64,000 nucleotides of DNA from Streptomyces ruber (GCF_014648075.1 NZ_BMQK01000001.1:868001-932000), one strand, 5' to 3'; shown: positions 1 to 8,934, counted from the first letter of the stretch. The notes: a model not told the origin generated them from the sequence alone. Program-made: numbers and translations.

Positions 1-930
1 GACTGCACCTCCGAGTCGTTCCGCGTCGCCGTGCGCACCGCGGCCCGCTGCCTGCTGCGCGGCGAGTACATGGACCAGGGGGCCGAACGGCTGTGCGCCG
101 CGCTCGCCGTGGTGTTCCGCGGCATGTACCGGCGCATGGTGGTCCCGGCCGGACCGCTCTACCGGCTGCCGCTGCCGGCCAACCGCCGCTTCAACCGCGC
201 GCTGGCCGACCTGCACGCCCTCGTCGACGAGATCGTCGCCGAGCGCCGGGCCTCCGGCCACCGGCCGGACGACCTGCTGACCGCCCTGCTGGAGGCGGTG
301 GACGACGACGGCGCCCCCATCTCGGAACAGGAGATCCACGACCAGGTCGTCGCCTTCCTCACCGCCGGGGGCGAGACCGTGGGGGCGACCGTCATGTGGC
401 TGCTCGAGGTGCTCGCCGAGCAGCCCGAGCACGCGGACAAGGTGTGCGCGGAGGTGGAAGCGGTCGTCGGGGACCGGCCCGTCGTCTTCGCGGACGTCCG
501 GAAGCTGTCCCACACGAACAACGTCGTCGTCGAGGCGATGCGGCTGCGCCCCGTCGTCTGGATCCTCGCACGACGGGCGGTGGCCGGGACGGAACTCGGC
601 GGGTACCGCATCCCGGCCGGGGCGGACATCGTGTACAGCCCGTACGCGATCCAGCGCGATCCCAGGTCGTACGAGCGGCATCTGGAGTTCGACCCCGACC
701 GCTGGCTCCCGGAACGCGTCGGGGACATACCCAAGTACGCGATGAGGCCGTTCGGCGTGGGCAACCGGAAGTGCCCGAGCGACCACTTCTCCATGGCGTT
801 CCTCACCCTCGTCACGGCGTCCGTGGCGCGCCGCTGGCGGCTGGAGCAGGTGCCCGGGTCGGACGCCACGCACCGGGTGGGCATCACGCTCCGGCCGCAG
901 CGGCTGACGGTGCGGGCGACCCCCAGGTGA
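1..930 (+). CDS. cyp170A: Cytochrome P450, CYP170A (albaflavenone synthase) family, 5' truncated
   Basis: The frame is open from base 1, so the gene starts outside the window; about 309 C-terminal residues remain of an expected ~460. Visible P450 marks: I-helix [13 protein letters not shown] near bases 350-390, the K-helix ExxR as EAMR near base 532, and a haem loop [13 protein letters not shown] with the ligand Cys codon at 772-774. The loop has CPS where most P450s have CxG, a feature I recall from S. coelicolor CYP170A1, and the whole sequence reads like that protein. CYP170A1 oxidises epi-isozizaene to albaflavenone and has a reported second activity as a farnesene synthase; the Asp-rich helix starting [10 protein letters not shown] is present. 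The epi-isozizaene synthase gene would be expected just outside the window. Convergent with nrdS, 31 bp away. Confidence 0.88.
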   Translation, partial: DCTSESFRVAVRTAARCLLRGEYMDQGAERLCAALAVVFRGMYRRMVVPAGPLYRLPLPANRRFNRALADLHALVDEIVAERRASGHRPDDLLTALLEAVDDDGAPISEQEIHDQVVAFLTAGGETVGATVMWLLEVLAEQPEHADKVCAEVEAVVGDRPVVFADVRKLSHTNNVVVEAMRLRPVVWILARRAVAGTELGGYRIPAGADIVYSPYAIQRDPRSYERHLEFDPDRWLPERVGDIPKYAMRPFGVGNRKCPSDHFSMAFLTLVTASVARRWRLEQVPGSDATHRVGITLRPQRLTVRATPR

Positions 931-961
931 CGTGCCCCGCCGGTGAGCGTCGTACGCGCGG

Positions 962-1924
962 TCAGGCGGCCCGGGGGCCCCGGAACGTGCGCCGGTACGC
1001 GTGCGGCGTCGTCCCCAGCGCCCGTACGAAGTGGTGGCGCAGCGCGGCCGCCGTGCCGAAGCCGGTACGGCCCGCGATCGCGTCCATCGTCTCGTCCGTC
1101 GCCTCCAGCAGCCGCTGGGCCAGCAGCACGCGCTGGCGCAGGATCCAGCGGTAGGGCGTGGTGCCCGTCTCCTGCTGGAAGCGGCGGGCGAAGGTGCGCG
1201 GCGACATGTGGGCACGGTCGGCCAGCTGCTCGACGGTCACCTCCTCGTCGAGGTGCTCCTCCATCCACACCAGCACCTCGCCGACCGTGTCGCACCGCGA
1301 GCGGGGCAGCGGCCGTTCGATGTACTGGGCCTGGCCGCCGTCCCGGTGCGGGGGCACCACCATGCGGCGGGCGATGGCGTTGGCGACCTCCGGGCCCTGC
1401 TCCTTGCGGACGAGGTGCAGACAGGCGTCGATCCCGGCGGCGGTGCCGGCCGAAGTGATCACCGGGTCCTCGTCCACGTACAGCACGTCGGGCTCGACGA
1501 CCGCCCGCGGGTACCGCCGCGCCAGCTCCTCCGCGTGCCGCCAGTGCACGGCGCACCGCCGTCCGTCCAGCAGCCCGGCCGCGCCCAGCAGGAAGACGCC
1601 GGAGCACACGCTCAGCACCCGCGCGCCCCGGTCCACGGCCCGGCGCAGCGCGTCGAGCAGCCCGGGCGGGAACTCCCGCCCCACATAGCTCTGCCCGGCC
1701 GGCACGGCGATCAGGTCGGCCTCGTCGAGCCGCTGCAGGCCGTACGGCGTGGAGACGGTGAACCCGGCGGGCGTGGTGAGCGTCGGGCCCTCGGCGGAGG
1801 CCACCGCGAAGTCGTACACGGGCAGCCCCTCGTCGCTGCGGTCGAGCCCGAACACCTCGCACAGCACGCCGAGTTCGAAGGGATGCACTCCGTCGAGCAG
1901 GACGACGGCCACATTGCGCAGCAT
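962..1924 (-). CDS. nrdS: NrdS, AraC-family regulator with DJ-1/PfpI-like sensor domain
   Basis: A 320-aa protein with an N-terminal class-I glutamine-amidotransferase-like (DJ-1/PfpI) domain (residues ~1-190, including LSVCSGVFLLGAAGLL) and a C-terminal AraC double helix-turn-helix (~215-315, including MSPRTFARRFQQETGTTPYRW). In Streptomyces the third gene of the nrdABS operon encodes an AraC-like protein of this kind; its target and ligand are not evident from sequence. I chose the ATG at 1924 (MLRNVAVVLLDG), which begins just before the first domain strand. It lies 251 bp downstream of nrdB, a gap that holds part of a small opposite-strand ORF, so nrdS may be co-transcribed or have its own promoter. 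Confidence 0.82.
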   Translation of the reverse strand: MLRNVAVVLLDGVHPFELGVLCEVFGLDRSDEGLPVYDFAVASAEGPTLTTPAGFTVSTPYGLQRLDEADLIAVPAGQSYVGREFPPGLLDALRRAVDRGARVLSVCSGVFLLGAAGLLDGRRCAVHWRHAEELARRYPRAVVEPDVLYVDEDPVITSAGTAAGIDACLHLVRKEQGPEVANAIARRMVVPPHRDGGQAQYIERPLPRSRCDTVGEVLVWMEEHLDEEVTVEQLADRAHMSPRTFARRFQQETGTTPYRWILRQRVLLAQRLLEATDETMDAIAGRTGFGTAAALRHHFVRALGTTPHAYRRTFRGPRAA

Positions 1925-2017
1925 GCCGTCAGTGTGCCGCAGGGCTGGCAGCATTTCGAGGGTGTGCGGCAGTCCTGCCACTGACGGTAAGGAGTGTCCG
2001 GCGCGAGAGTGGTGTCC

Positions 2018-2263
2018 ATGGATACGACACGCATGGAAGCCCTCGTCGGACTGCCGGCCGTCCTCGGTCTCCTGGTCCTGCTCGTCCTCCCCGCGCTGAC
2101 CGGCATCGTGCGAGATCTGCGCATCGACCGGCAGCTGAGGGAGGCCGAGCAGGGGCGGCGGGGACGGAAGAGGGCTCAGAAGTCCTCGTCGAAGCCGACC
2201 GAACCCTCCACCGCGACCTGGTACGCCGAGGGGCGCCGCTCGAAGAAGTTGGTCAGCTCCTGA
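2018..2263 (+). CDS. Small single-pass membrane protein, hypothetical
   Basis: An 81-aa frame from ATG 2018. It has one strong transmembrane stretch (GLPAVLGLLVLLVLPALTGI) followed by a basic tail rich in Arg and Lys. G/C-rich third positions run through the first ~55 codons, which supports coding. The last 88 bases lie antisense to the end of nrdB, so the C-terminal residues may only reflect nrdB sequence. An upstream GTG at 1994 is possible and would add eight residues. It is divergent from nrdS with 93 bp between starts. I do not recognise a family. It could also be a spurious frame in the nrdB-nrdS gap. Confidence 0.4.
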   Translation: MDTTRMEALVGLPAVLGLLVLLVLPALTGIVRDLRIDRQLREAEQGRRGRKRAQKSSSKPTEPSTATWYAEGRRSKKLVSS

Positions 2264-3192
2264 ACTCCCTGGAGCTCCATGAAGGAGAACGGGTTCTCCG
2301 AGCCGTACACCGGTGCGAAGCCGAGGCGGGCGAGCCGCTGGTCGGCGACGCACTCCAGGTACTGGCGCATCGACTCGGTGTTCATCCCGGGGAGGCCGTC
2401 GCCGCACAGGTCGCGCGCGAACTGCAGCTCGGCCTCGACGGCCTCCCGCAGCATGTCCGTGACCTCCTGCTGGAGCGCGTCGTCGAAGAGGTCCGGCTCC
2501 TCCTCGCGGACGGTGTCCACGACGTCGAACGCGAAGGACATGTGCATCGTCTCGTCGCGGAACACCCAGTTGGTGCCGGTGGCCAGGCCGTGCAGCAGGC
2601 CCCGGCTGCGGAACCAGTAGACGTACGCGAAGGCGCCGTAGAAGAAGAGACCCTCGATGCACGCGGCGAAGCAGATGAGATTGAGCAGGAAGCGGCGGCG
2701 GTCGGCCTTCGTCTCCAGCCGGTCGATCTCCTCCACCGAGTCGATCCACTTGAAGCAGAACTCGGCCTTCTCGCGGATGGAGGGGATGTTCTCCACGGCC
2801 GCGAAGGCCGCCGCGCGGTCCGCCGGATCGGGCAGGTAGGTGTCCAGGAGCGTCAGGTAGAACTGGACGTGCACGGCCTCCTCGAACAGTTGCCGCGACA
2901 GGTACAGGCGTGCCTCGGGCGAGTTGATGTGCTTGTAGAGGGTGAGCACCAGGTTGTTCGCCACGATCGAGTCACCGGTCGCGAAGAAGGCGACCAGGCG
3001 GCCGATGAGGTGCTGTTCCGCCGGACTGAGCCTGGCGAGGTCGGCGACGTCGGAGTGCAGGTCGACCTCCTCCACGGTCCAGGTGTTCTTGATGGCGTCC
3101 CGGTAGCGCTCGTAGAAGTCGGGGTAGCGCATGGGGCGGAGCGTGAGCTCGAAGCCGGGGTCGAGCAGGTTGGTGTCACGGGTGGTCGTCAC
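2176..3192 (-). CDS. nrdB: Class Ia ribonucleotide reductase small subunit (R2)
   Basis: A 338-aa R2 protein that holds the diiron-tyrosyl radical cofactor needed by NrdA to reduce ribonucleoside diphosphates. Iron ligands and the radical Tyr are visible: EEAVHVQFY near residues 101-110 (ExxH, with Tyr four residues after His), EGLFFYGAF, and RDETMH near 210. The C-terminus, ending FDEDF, is acidic as in R2 tails that dock onto R1. The GTG start at 3192 overlaps the nrdA stop as GTGA, so the two subunits are translationally coupled. Expression should follow the nrdA leader (NrdR boxes plus B12 riboswitch). Confidence 0.95.
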   Translation of the reverse strand: MTTTRDTNLLDPGFELTLRPMRYPDFYERYRDAIKNTWTVEEVDLHSDVADLARLSPAEQHLIGRLVAFFATGDSIVANNLVLTLYKHINSPEARLYLSRQLFEEAVHVQFYLTLLDTYLPDPADRAAAFAAVENIPSIREKAEFCFKWIDSVEEIDRLETKADRRRFLLNLICFAACIEGLFFYGAFAYVYWFRSRGLLHGLATGTNWVFRDETMHMSFAFDVVDTVREEEPDLFDDALQQEVTDMLREAVEAELQFARDLCGDGLPGMNTESMRQYLECVADQRLARLGFAPVYGSENPFSFMELQGVQELTNFFERRPSAYQVAVEGSVGFDEDF

Positions 3193-5579
3193 TGGCAGGC
3201 CTCGCAGGACTCGGGGTTTTCCAGGGAGCAGGCGACGGCGTCGGAATCGGGACCGGCCGTCTGCTGTACGGGGACGGTGGCCTGCGCCTGCGCGGCGCGG
3301 GCGATGCGGGTCGCGGGACGCGACCGCAGGTAGTACGTCGTCTTCAGGCCCGACCTCCAGGCGTACGCGTACATCGAGGAGAGCTTGCCGATGGTCGGCG
3401 TCTCCATGAACAGGTTGAGCGACTGGGACTGGTCCAGGAACGGGGTCCGGGCGGCCGCCATGTCGATCAGGCCGCGCTGCGGGATCTCCCACGCCGTGCG
3501 GTAGAGCGCCCGTACGTCGGCGGGGATCCAGGAGAAGTCCTGCACCGAGCCGCTCGCCTCGCGCAGCGCCTCCCGGGTGCGGGCGTCCCACACGCCGAGC
3601 CGCTTCAGGTCCTCCACCAGGTACGAGTTGACCTGGAGGAACTCGCCCGACAGCGTCTCGCGCTTGAACAGGTTGGACACCTGCGGCTCGATGCACTCGT
3701 ACACGCCGGCGATCGAGGCGATGGTGGCCGTGGGCGCGATCGCCAGGAGCAGGGAGTTGCGCAGCCCGGTCGCGGCGACGCGCTCGCGCAGGGCCGCCCA
3801 GCGCTCGGGCCAGGTGAGGTCCGCGTCGTAGTGGTCGGGGTGCAGCACGCCCCGGGCCGTACGGGTCTTCTCCCAGGCGGGCAGCGGGCCGTGCCGTTCC
3901 GCGAGGCCGGCGGACACCTCGTACGCGGCCAGCATGATCCGCTCGGCGATCCGGGTGGACAGCGCCCGGGCCGCGGGCGAGTCGAACGGCAGCCGGAGCC
4001 GGAAGAACACGTCCTGGAGCCCCATGACACCGAGGCCGACCGGCCGCCAGCGGGCGTTGGAGCGGGCCGCCTGCTCGGTCGGGTAGAAGTTGACGTCCAC
4101 GACGCGGTCCAGAAACGTCACGGCCGTGCGGACCGTCGCGTCCAGCCGCTCCCAGTCCAGCTCGCCCGCCTCGCCCGCCTCCGGGTCGACGAAGGCGCCC
4201 AGGTTGACCGAGCCGAGGTTGCAGACCGCGGTCTCCCCGTCGTCCGTGACCTCCAGGATCTCGGTGCACAGGTTCGAGGAGTGCACGACGTGGCCCGGCT
4301 CGGCCGTCTGGTTGGCGGTGCGGTTGGCGGCGTCCTTGAAGGTCATCCAGCCGTTGCCGGTCTGCGCGAGGGTGCGCATCATGCGGCCGTACAGCTCCCG
4401 GGCGGGGAGGGTCCTGCGCGCGAGGCCCTTTTCCTCGGCCGCCCGGTATGCCGCGTCGAACTCCGCGCCCCACAGGTCCACCAGCTCGGGCACGTCGGAC
4501 GGGGAGAACAGCGACCAGGGCGCGTCGGCGTCCACCCGGCGCATGAACTCGTCCGGGATCCAGTGCGCGAGGTTGAGGTTGTGCGTGCGGCGCGCGTCCT
4601 CACCGGTGTTGTCCCGCAGCTCCAGGAACTCCTCGAGGTCCGCGTGCCAGGTCTCCAGGTACACCGCGGCCGCGCCCTTGCGCCGCCCGCCCTGGTTCAC
4701 CGCGGCCACCGAGGCGTCGAGCGTCTTCAGGAACGGGACGATGCCGTTGGAGTGCCCGTTCGTGCCCCGGATCAGCGCGCCCCGGGAGCGCACGCGGGAG
4801 TACGCGAGGCCGATGCCGCCCGCGTGCTTCGAGAGGCGGGCCACCTGGAGGTACCGCTCGTAGAGGGAGTCCAGCTCGTCCTTGGGGGAGTCGAGGAGGT
4901 AGCAGGACGACATCTGGGGGTGCCGGGTGCCGGAGTTGAAGAGGGTGGGCGAGGAGGGCAGGTACTCCAGGCGGCTCATCAGGCCGTACAGGGCGGCCAC
5001 GTCATCGACGGCCGCGGAGGTCTGGTCCTCGGCGAGACCGGCGGCGACGCGCAGCAGGAAGTGCTGCGGGGTCTCGATCACCCGCCGGGTGTGCGGATGA
5101 CGGAGCAGGTAGCGGCTGTGCAGCGTGCGCAGGCCGAAGTAGCCGAAGCGGTCGTCGGCGCCCTCGGCGACGGCGGCGTCGACCAGCGCGTCGAGACGGG
5201 CCGCGTGCCGGCTCACGAAGGCGGCGGTGCGGTCCGCGACCAGGCCCTCGCGGTGACCGGTGGCGACCGACCCGGAGAAGGAGCGCACGCCCTGCGAGGC
5301 GGCCTCCGCGCGGAGGCCGAGGGTCAGCAGGCGGGCGGCCAGCCGCGAGTAGGCGGGGTCCTCGGAGATGAGCCCGGCCGCCGCCTCGGTGGCCAGCTCC
5401 CGCAGTTCCGCCTCGTCCGCATGCGCGGACCGGCCGCGCAGCGCGGCGGCGGCGACCCGGCCGGGGTCGGCGTCGGGGAGGTCGGCGGTGAGCTCGGTCA
5501 GGGTGCGCAGCAGTGCGGTACCGGGACCGTCGGACTCGGGGGTTGTGACGGGGGCCGCGTCGGGTGGCGCGATGGTCAC
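3189..5579 (-). CDS. nrdA: Class Ia ribonucleotide reductase large subunit (R1)
   Basis: A 796-aa catalytic R1 subunit that makes deoxyribonucleotides from NDPs together with NrdB. Visible motifs: SSCYLLD (first active-site redox Cys), SSNLCTEILE near residues 431-440 (the N-x-C-x-E radical site), AVCNLGSVNLG (partner Cys region) and a C-terminal SCEACQ tail that would shuttle electrons from thioredoxin. I see no VxKRDG-type ATP-cone at the N-terminus, so dATP activity control may be absent. The GTG at 5579 follows a GGGAGAG ribosome site. The frame stays open back to 5888, but that part is the regulatory leader. Streptomyces also carry a B12-dependent class II enzyme (NrdJ), which explains B12 repression of this operon. 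Confidence 0.95.
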   Translation of the reverse strand: MTIAPPDAAPVTTPESDGPGTALLRTLTELTADLPDADPGRVAAAALRGRSAHADEAELRELATEAAAGLISEDPAYSRLAARLLTLGLRAEAASQGVRSFSGSVATGHREGLVADRTAAFVSRHAARLDALVDAAVAEGADDRFGYFGLRTLHSRYLLRHPHTRRVIETPQHFLLRVAAGLAEDQTSAAVDDVAALYGLMSRLEYLPSSPTLFNSGTRHPQMSSCYLLDSPKDELDSLYERYLQVARLSKHAGGIGLAYSRVRSRGALIRGTNGHSNGIVPFLKTLDASVAAVNQGGRRKGAAAVYLETWHADLEEFLELRDNTGEDARRTHNLNLAHWIPDEFMRRVDADAPWSLFSPSDVPELVDLWGAEFDAAYRAAEEKGLARRTLPARELYGRMMRTLAQTGNGWMTFKDAANRTANQTAEPGHVVHSSNLCTEILEVTDDGETAVCNLGSVNLGAFVDPEAGEAGELDWERLDATVRTAVTFLDRVVDVNFYPTEQAARSNARWRPVGLGVMGLQDVFFRLRLPFDSPAARALSTRIAERIMLAAYEVSAGLAERHGPLPAWEKTRTARGVLHPDHYDADLTWPERWAALRERVAATGLRNSLLLAIAPTATIASIAGVYECIEPQVSNLFKRETLSGEFLQVNSYLVEDLKRLGVWDARTREALREASGSVQDFSWIPADVRALYRTAWEIPQRGLIDMAAARTPFLDQSQSLNLFMETPTIGKLSSMYAYAWRSGLKTTYYLRSRPATRIARAAQAQATVPVQQTAGPDSDAVACSLENPESCEACQ

Positions 5580-5705
5580 GTGGGGCTCTCCCTCGCTCGG
5601 CACGGGGCCTTGCAGGGGAGCGGGGGCACGGGCGCGCGCCTCAGGGCAGGGCAGAGCAGCGCGCTGCGCGTCCACCGGCCCATTCCACGAGGCCCGGACG
5701 TCATG

Positions 5706-5730
5706 GCGCCCGGGCCGGACGGCCGGGCGC
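5706..5730 (-). terminator. GC-rich hairpin following the nrdA riboswitch, possible terminator/expression platform
   Basis: Arms GCGCCCGG (5706-5713) and CCGGGCGC (5723-5730) form an 8-bp stem just downstream of the B12 box. No clear U-tract follows, so it may act as an intrinsic terminator in GC-rich fashion or as an anti-antiterminator. The mechanism is inferred. Confidence 0.5.
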
Positions 5731-5734
5731 GCCG

Positions 5735-5845
5735 TCGGCAGGTACTCGGACTCGACCAGTGCGGGCTCCGGCGGGCGGACACGCACCAGTACACCGTTGC
5801 GGGACAGTTCCGGGTTCACACCGGATTCCCCTGCGGCGACAGCGA
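5735..5845 (-). promoter_or_regulatory. Cobalamin (adenosylcobalamin) riboswitch in the nrdABS leader
   Basis: Read on the minus strand the leader carries the hallmark core: AATCCGGTGTGAA, then CGGAACTGTCCCGCAACGGT (5790-5830), followed by a B12 box GAGTCCGAGTACCTGCC (5737-5753). These match the conserved cobalamin riboswitch core. B12 control of Streptomyces nrdABS through a riboswitch is established in the literature: coenzyme B12 lowers class Ia reductase expression when the B12-dependent class II enzyme can serve. The outer boundaries are approximate. Confidence 0.9.
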
Positions 5846-5850
5846 TCAAG

Positions 5851-5866
5851 AGCATACATGTAGTGG
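5851..5866 (-). promoter_or_regulatory. NrdR box 2 of the nrdABS promoter
   Basis: The 16-mer AGCATACATGTAGTGG (plus strand) is centred on ACATGT at 5858.5, exactly 31 bp from a second ACATGT at 5889.5. NrdR binds tandem 16-bp boxes spaced about three helical turns apart at reductase promoters. A TATGCT at 5856-5851 (minus strand) inside this box could be the -10 element, which would let NrdR block polymerase. Confidence 0.7.
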
Positions 5867-5881
5867 CGCCTCGCGGGAGGA

Positions 5882-5897
5882 GCCCCACATGTTGTGT
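5882..5897 (-). promoter_or_regulatory. NrdR box 1 of the nrdABS promoter
   Basis: GCCCCACATGTTGTGT (plus strand) pairs with the box at 5851-5866 at 31-bp centre spacing. A direct repeat, CGCGAGGTTGTGT then a second CGCGAGG copy, lies immediately beside it (5899-5917). It sits between the upstream acetyltransferase stop and the riboswitch, where the nrd promoter is expected. Confidence 0.65.
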
Positions 5898-5919
5898 CGC
5901 GAGGTTGTGTCGCGAGGTC

Positions 5920-6426
5920 TCAAAGGGTGAGCTCGTAGGTGATCAGCGTGATGTCGTCCAGCTCGGGGAGGGGGTTCCAGTCCCGCTGCGGGGTGCGGCG
6001 GAAGCCGAGGCGCTCGTAGATGCGGTGGGCGGCGCGCATGGTGCGCTGGGTCGACAGAACGACACTCGCGCATCCGCCGACGGACCGGGCGCGGTCGACG
6101 CAGGCCCGCACCAGGGCCTCGCCGACACCCCGGCCCCGCGCCCCGTGCGCGACCGCGAGCATGCGTATCTCGGCCTCGCCGGCCCGCGCGATGTCGGCCA
6201 TGGGGCCCCCGGCCGGCACGAAGGTCACCCCGCCGAGCACCGCACCGTCCCCGACGGCGACGAGCACCTCGGCGGCCGCGGCCCGTCCGGCCACGTTCCG
6301 CAGCACGCCGAGGTAGGGGTCGCTCTCCCCGGAGTCGAGGAGCCCGTCCCGTAGATATGCCTGCGCGGTGATCTCGCCGAGGGTGCCGTACTCCTGCGGC
6401 ACGGCGGGCCTGATGGTGAGGTCCAT
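5920..6426 (-). CDS. GNAT family N-acetyltransferase
   Basis: A 168-aa single-domain GNAT protein. The acetyl-CoA-binding region is HGARGRGVGEALVRACV near residues 95-112, a variant of the usual R/QxxGxG/A loop, and AHRIYERLGFRRTP near 133-146 is the typical C-terminal motif. The substrate cannot be told from sequence. The ATG at 6426 (MDLTIRPAV) begins right at the first beta strand. It is a single gene lying between the cstA pair and the nrd promoter; its stop is 20 bp from the first NrdR box. Confidence 0.85.
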   Translation of the reverse strand: MDLTIRPAVPQEYGTLGEITAQAYLRDGLLDSGESDPYLGVLRNVAGRAAAAEVLVAVGDGAVLGGVTFVPAGGPMADIARAGEAEIRMLAVAHGARGRGVGEALVRACVDRARSVGGCASVVLSTQRTMRAAHRIYERLGFRRTPQRDWNPLPELDDITLITYELTL

Positions 6427-6491
6427 GGCCGCAGTGTGCCGCAGGGGTCACGGCAGCGGTCCGCGAGTCGCGGGTCGCGGACGGGGCCGGG

Positions 6492-6692
6492 TCAGCAGCA
6501 GCGGAACCCCTGCCGCGGATCCGCGTCCTGCCGGTCGGTGCGCAGGCGCTCGAACTCCCGGCGGGACGGCACGCGCGCGTCCGGATCGTGGGCGCGCACG
6601 TGTGCGACGTACCGGTCGTAGGTGGACTCGCCGGTCAGCTCCCGTACGTACCAGCGCACTCCCTCAACCACTCTGACCAGCACGGACCGCAT
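6492..6692 (-). CDS. YbdD/YjiX-family small protein, partner of CstA
   Basis: A 66-aa protein of the YbdD/YjiX (DUF466) type, with the family core WYVRELTGESTYDRYVAH and a PSRREFERLR segment. Such proteins are encoded directly after cstA-type peptide/pyruvate transporters and in E. coli are needed for transport by the partner. Here the start overlaps the end of cstA by 29 bp, so the pair is translationally linked. The two C-terminal Cys residues (RCC) are common in this family. Confidence 0.85.
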   Translation of the reverse strand: MRSVLVRVVEGVRWYVRELTGESTYDRYVAHVRAHDPDARVPSRREFERLRTDRQDADPRQGFRCC

Positions 6693-8835
6693 CGCGCTCG
6701 GCCTCCTTCTCCTCCTGGGTCGGGAACAGGCCGTCCGGGGCGACGAGTTTCGACTCCACGTACGGGGCCTCGCTCAGCGTCGACAGCGACGGCCGGCGCA
6801 CATGGCGGACGCACACGCGGATCGCGTCGGCGAGCACGATCACGATCAACAGGGCCAGGACGGCGGTGAGGACGCCGTCCACCGTGGAGTTGGTGACGAC
6901 GGTCCGCATGTCGTCCATGGTCTTCGCGGGCGCGATCACCTCGCCCCGGTCGATGGCGTCCTGGTAGACCTGCCGTTGCTTGAAGAATCCCACGCGCGGG
7001 TCGCCGGAGAACACCTTCTGCCAGCTCGCGGTGAGCGTCACCGTCACGTCCCAGGCGAGCGGCACGCCCGTGATCCACGCCCACTTCAGCCGCCCGGACT
7101 TCACCAGCAGTGTGGTGCTCACGGTCAGGGCGACCGCCGCCAGGAGCTGGTTGGAGATGCCGAAGACCGGGAACAGCTGGTTGATCCCGCCGAGGGGTTC
7201 GTGGACGCCCACCCACAGGAAGTAGCCCCACAGACCGCACACGATGCCGCTGGTGATGACCAGTCCCGGCTTCCAGCTGATGTTCCGGAACGGCCGGTAC
7301 ACGTTGCCGAGGGTGTCCTGGAGCATGAAGCGGCCCACGCGCGTGCCCGCGTCGAGCGCGGTGAGGATGAACAGCGCCTCGAACATGATGGCGAAGTGGT
7401 ACCAGAAGGCGCGCATCCCGTCCCCGGTGACCTGGGCGAAGATCTCCGAGACGCCGACCGCGAGGGTGGGCGCGCCGCCGGTGCGGGACAGCAGGGACGC
7501 CTCCTCCACCTGCCGTGCCGCCTCCGCGAGGGCGTCGGGCGAGATGGAGTAGCCCCAGCCCGTCACCACCTGCGAGGCGCTCTGCACGGTGTCGCCGATG
7601 ACACCGGCGGGCGCGTTCATCGCGAAGTACAGGCCCGGGTCGATGACCGAGGCCGCGATCAGCGCCATCACGGCCACGGACGACTCCATCAGCATCGAGC
7701 CGTAGCCGATCAGTCTGACCTGCGTCTCCTTCTGGATCATCTTCGGCGTCGTACCGCTGGAGATCAGCGCGTGGAAGCCGGAGAGCGCGCCGCAGGCGAT
7801 GGTGATGAAGACGAACGGGAAGAGCGCGCCCGAGAACACCGGGCCGTCGCCGCGGGTCGCGAAGTCCGTGACCGCGGGCATCCGCAGCGTCGGCAGGGTG
7901 AAGACCACGCCGAGGGCGAGCAGCCCGATCGTGCCGATCTTCATGAACGTGGACAGGTAGTCGCGCGGCGCGAGCAGCATCCACACCGGCAGGATGGAGG
8001 CGACGAAGCCGTACGCCACCAGCCAGATCACCAGCGTGGAGGGGGCGAGGGTGAAGGCGTCGGCCCAGGACGACTCCGCGACCCAGCGGCCCGAGACCAG
8101 CGCGAACAGCAGCAGCGCGACACCGATCAGCGACACCTCGGTGACCCGGCCCGGCCGCAGCACCCGCAGGTAGAAACCCATGAACAGGGCTATGGGGATG
8201 GTCATGGCGATGGAGAACGTGCCCCACGGCGACTCCGCGAGCGCGTTGACGACCACGAGTGACAGCACGCCGAGCAGGATGATCATGATGGCGAAGGCGG
8301 CGAGCAGGGCGGCCGCGCCGCCCACCGGGCCGATCTCCTCGCGGGCCATCTGCCCGAGCGACCGGCCGTCGCGGCGGGTGGAGAAGAACAGCACCACCAT
8401 GTCCTGCACGGCGCCCGCGAAGATGACGCCGGCGACGATCCAGATGGTGCCCGGCAGATAGCCCATCTGCGCGGCGAGCACCGGCCCGACCAGGGGGCCC
8501 GCGCCCGCGATCGCCGCGAAGTGGTGGCCGAGCAGCACGCGGCGGTCGGTGGGCTGGAAGTCGATGCCGTTGTCGAGCCGTTCCGCCGGGGTGGCCCGGG
8601 TCCGGTCGGCCTTGAGCACCTTGTACTGGATGAACTTCGCGTAGAAGCGGTAGCCGATGGCGTACGAGCCGAGGGCCGCCGCGACCATCCAGGCGGCGGA
8701 GACCTCCTCGCCGCGGGCGAGGGCGAGCACGGCCCAGCCGGCCGCGCCGACCAGGGCGACAATGGTCCAGACGATGACGGTCCGCGCACTCGCGCGGCTG
8801 GTACGAGGACTGTTCTGAGCGTTCGCGGTGCGCAC
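6664..8835 (-). CDS. cstA: Carbon starvation protein CstA, membrane transporter
   Basis: A 723-aa polytopic membrane protein with about 16-18 hydrophobic segments, starting with a short polar tail and a first helix near residue 22. CstA-family marks include LLGHHFAAIAGAGPLVGPVL near 100-120 and FHALISSGTTPKMI near 345-358. CstA homologues import peptides or pyruvate; in Streptomyces the substrate is inferred only. The GTG start at 8835 (MRTANAQN) has no competing in-frame start close by. It lies 123 bp downstream of dasR on the same strand, with a small perfect hairpin (8918-8934) between them. Confidence 0.93.
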   Translation of the reverse strand: MRTANAQNSPRTSRASARTVIVWTIVALVGAAGWAVLALARGEEVSAAWMVAAALGSYAIGYRFYAKFIQYKVLKADRTRATPAERLDNGIDFQPTDRRVLLGHHFAAIAGAGPLVGPVLAAQMGYLPGTIWIVAGVIFAGAVQDMVVLFFSTRRDGRSLGQMAREEIGPVGGAAALLAAFAIMIILLGVLSLVVVNALAESPWGTFSIAMTIPIALFMGFYLRVLRPGRVTEVSLIGVALLLFALVSGRWVAESSWADAFTLAPSTLVIWLVAYGFVASILPVWMLLAPRDYLSTFMKIGTIGLLALGVVFTLPTLRMPAVTDFATRGDGPVFSGALFPFVFITIACGALSGFHALISSGTTPKMIQKETQVRLIGYGSMLMESSVAVMALIAASVIDPGLYFAMNAPAGVIGDTVQSASQVVTGWGYSISPDALAEAARQVEEASLLSRTGGAPTLAVGVSEIFAQVTGDGMRAFWYHFAIMFEALFILTALDAGTRVGRFMLQDTLGNVYRPFRNISWKPGLVITSGIVCGLWGYFLWVGVHEPLGGINQLFPVFGISNQLLAAVALTVSTTLLVKSGRLKWAWITGVPLAWDVTVTLTASWQKVFSGDPRVGFFKQRQVYQDAIDRGEVIAPAKTMDDMRTVVTNSTVDGVLTAVLALLIVIVLADAIRVCVRHVRRPSLSTLSEAPYVESKLVAPDGLFPTQEEKEAERDAVRAGQSG

Positions 8836-8917
8836 CGGGTGGTCCTTCCGTCCAAGCGATGACGGGAGGACCGTAGTGCGGAGAGAGGAGGTGCGCTACA
8901 CCGCGAGCACGAGTCGG

Positions 8918-8934
8918 TGTGCGCCGGGCGCACA
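8918..8934. terminator. Small perfect hairpin between dasR and cstA
   Basis: TGTGCGC-CGG-GCGCACA is a 7-bp stem with a 3-base loop, 24 bp beyond the dasR stop. It may be a weak terminator for dasR or an operator for cstA. No T-tract is present. Confidence 0.35.

Noticed and set aside
5580..5888. N-terminal extension of NrdA from an upstream start
   Set aside because: This part is the riboswitch and leader; GTG 5579 has a good ribosome site.
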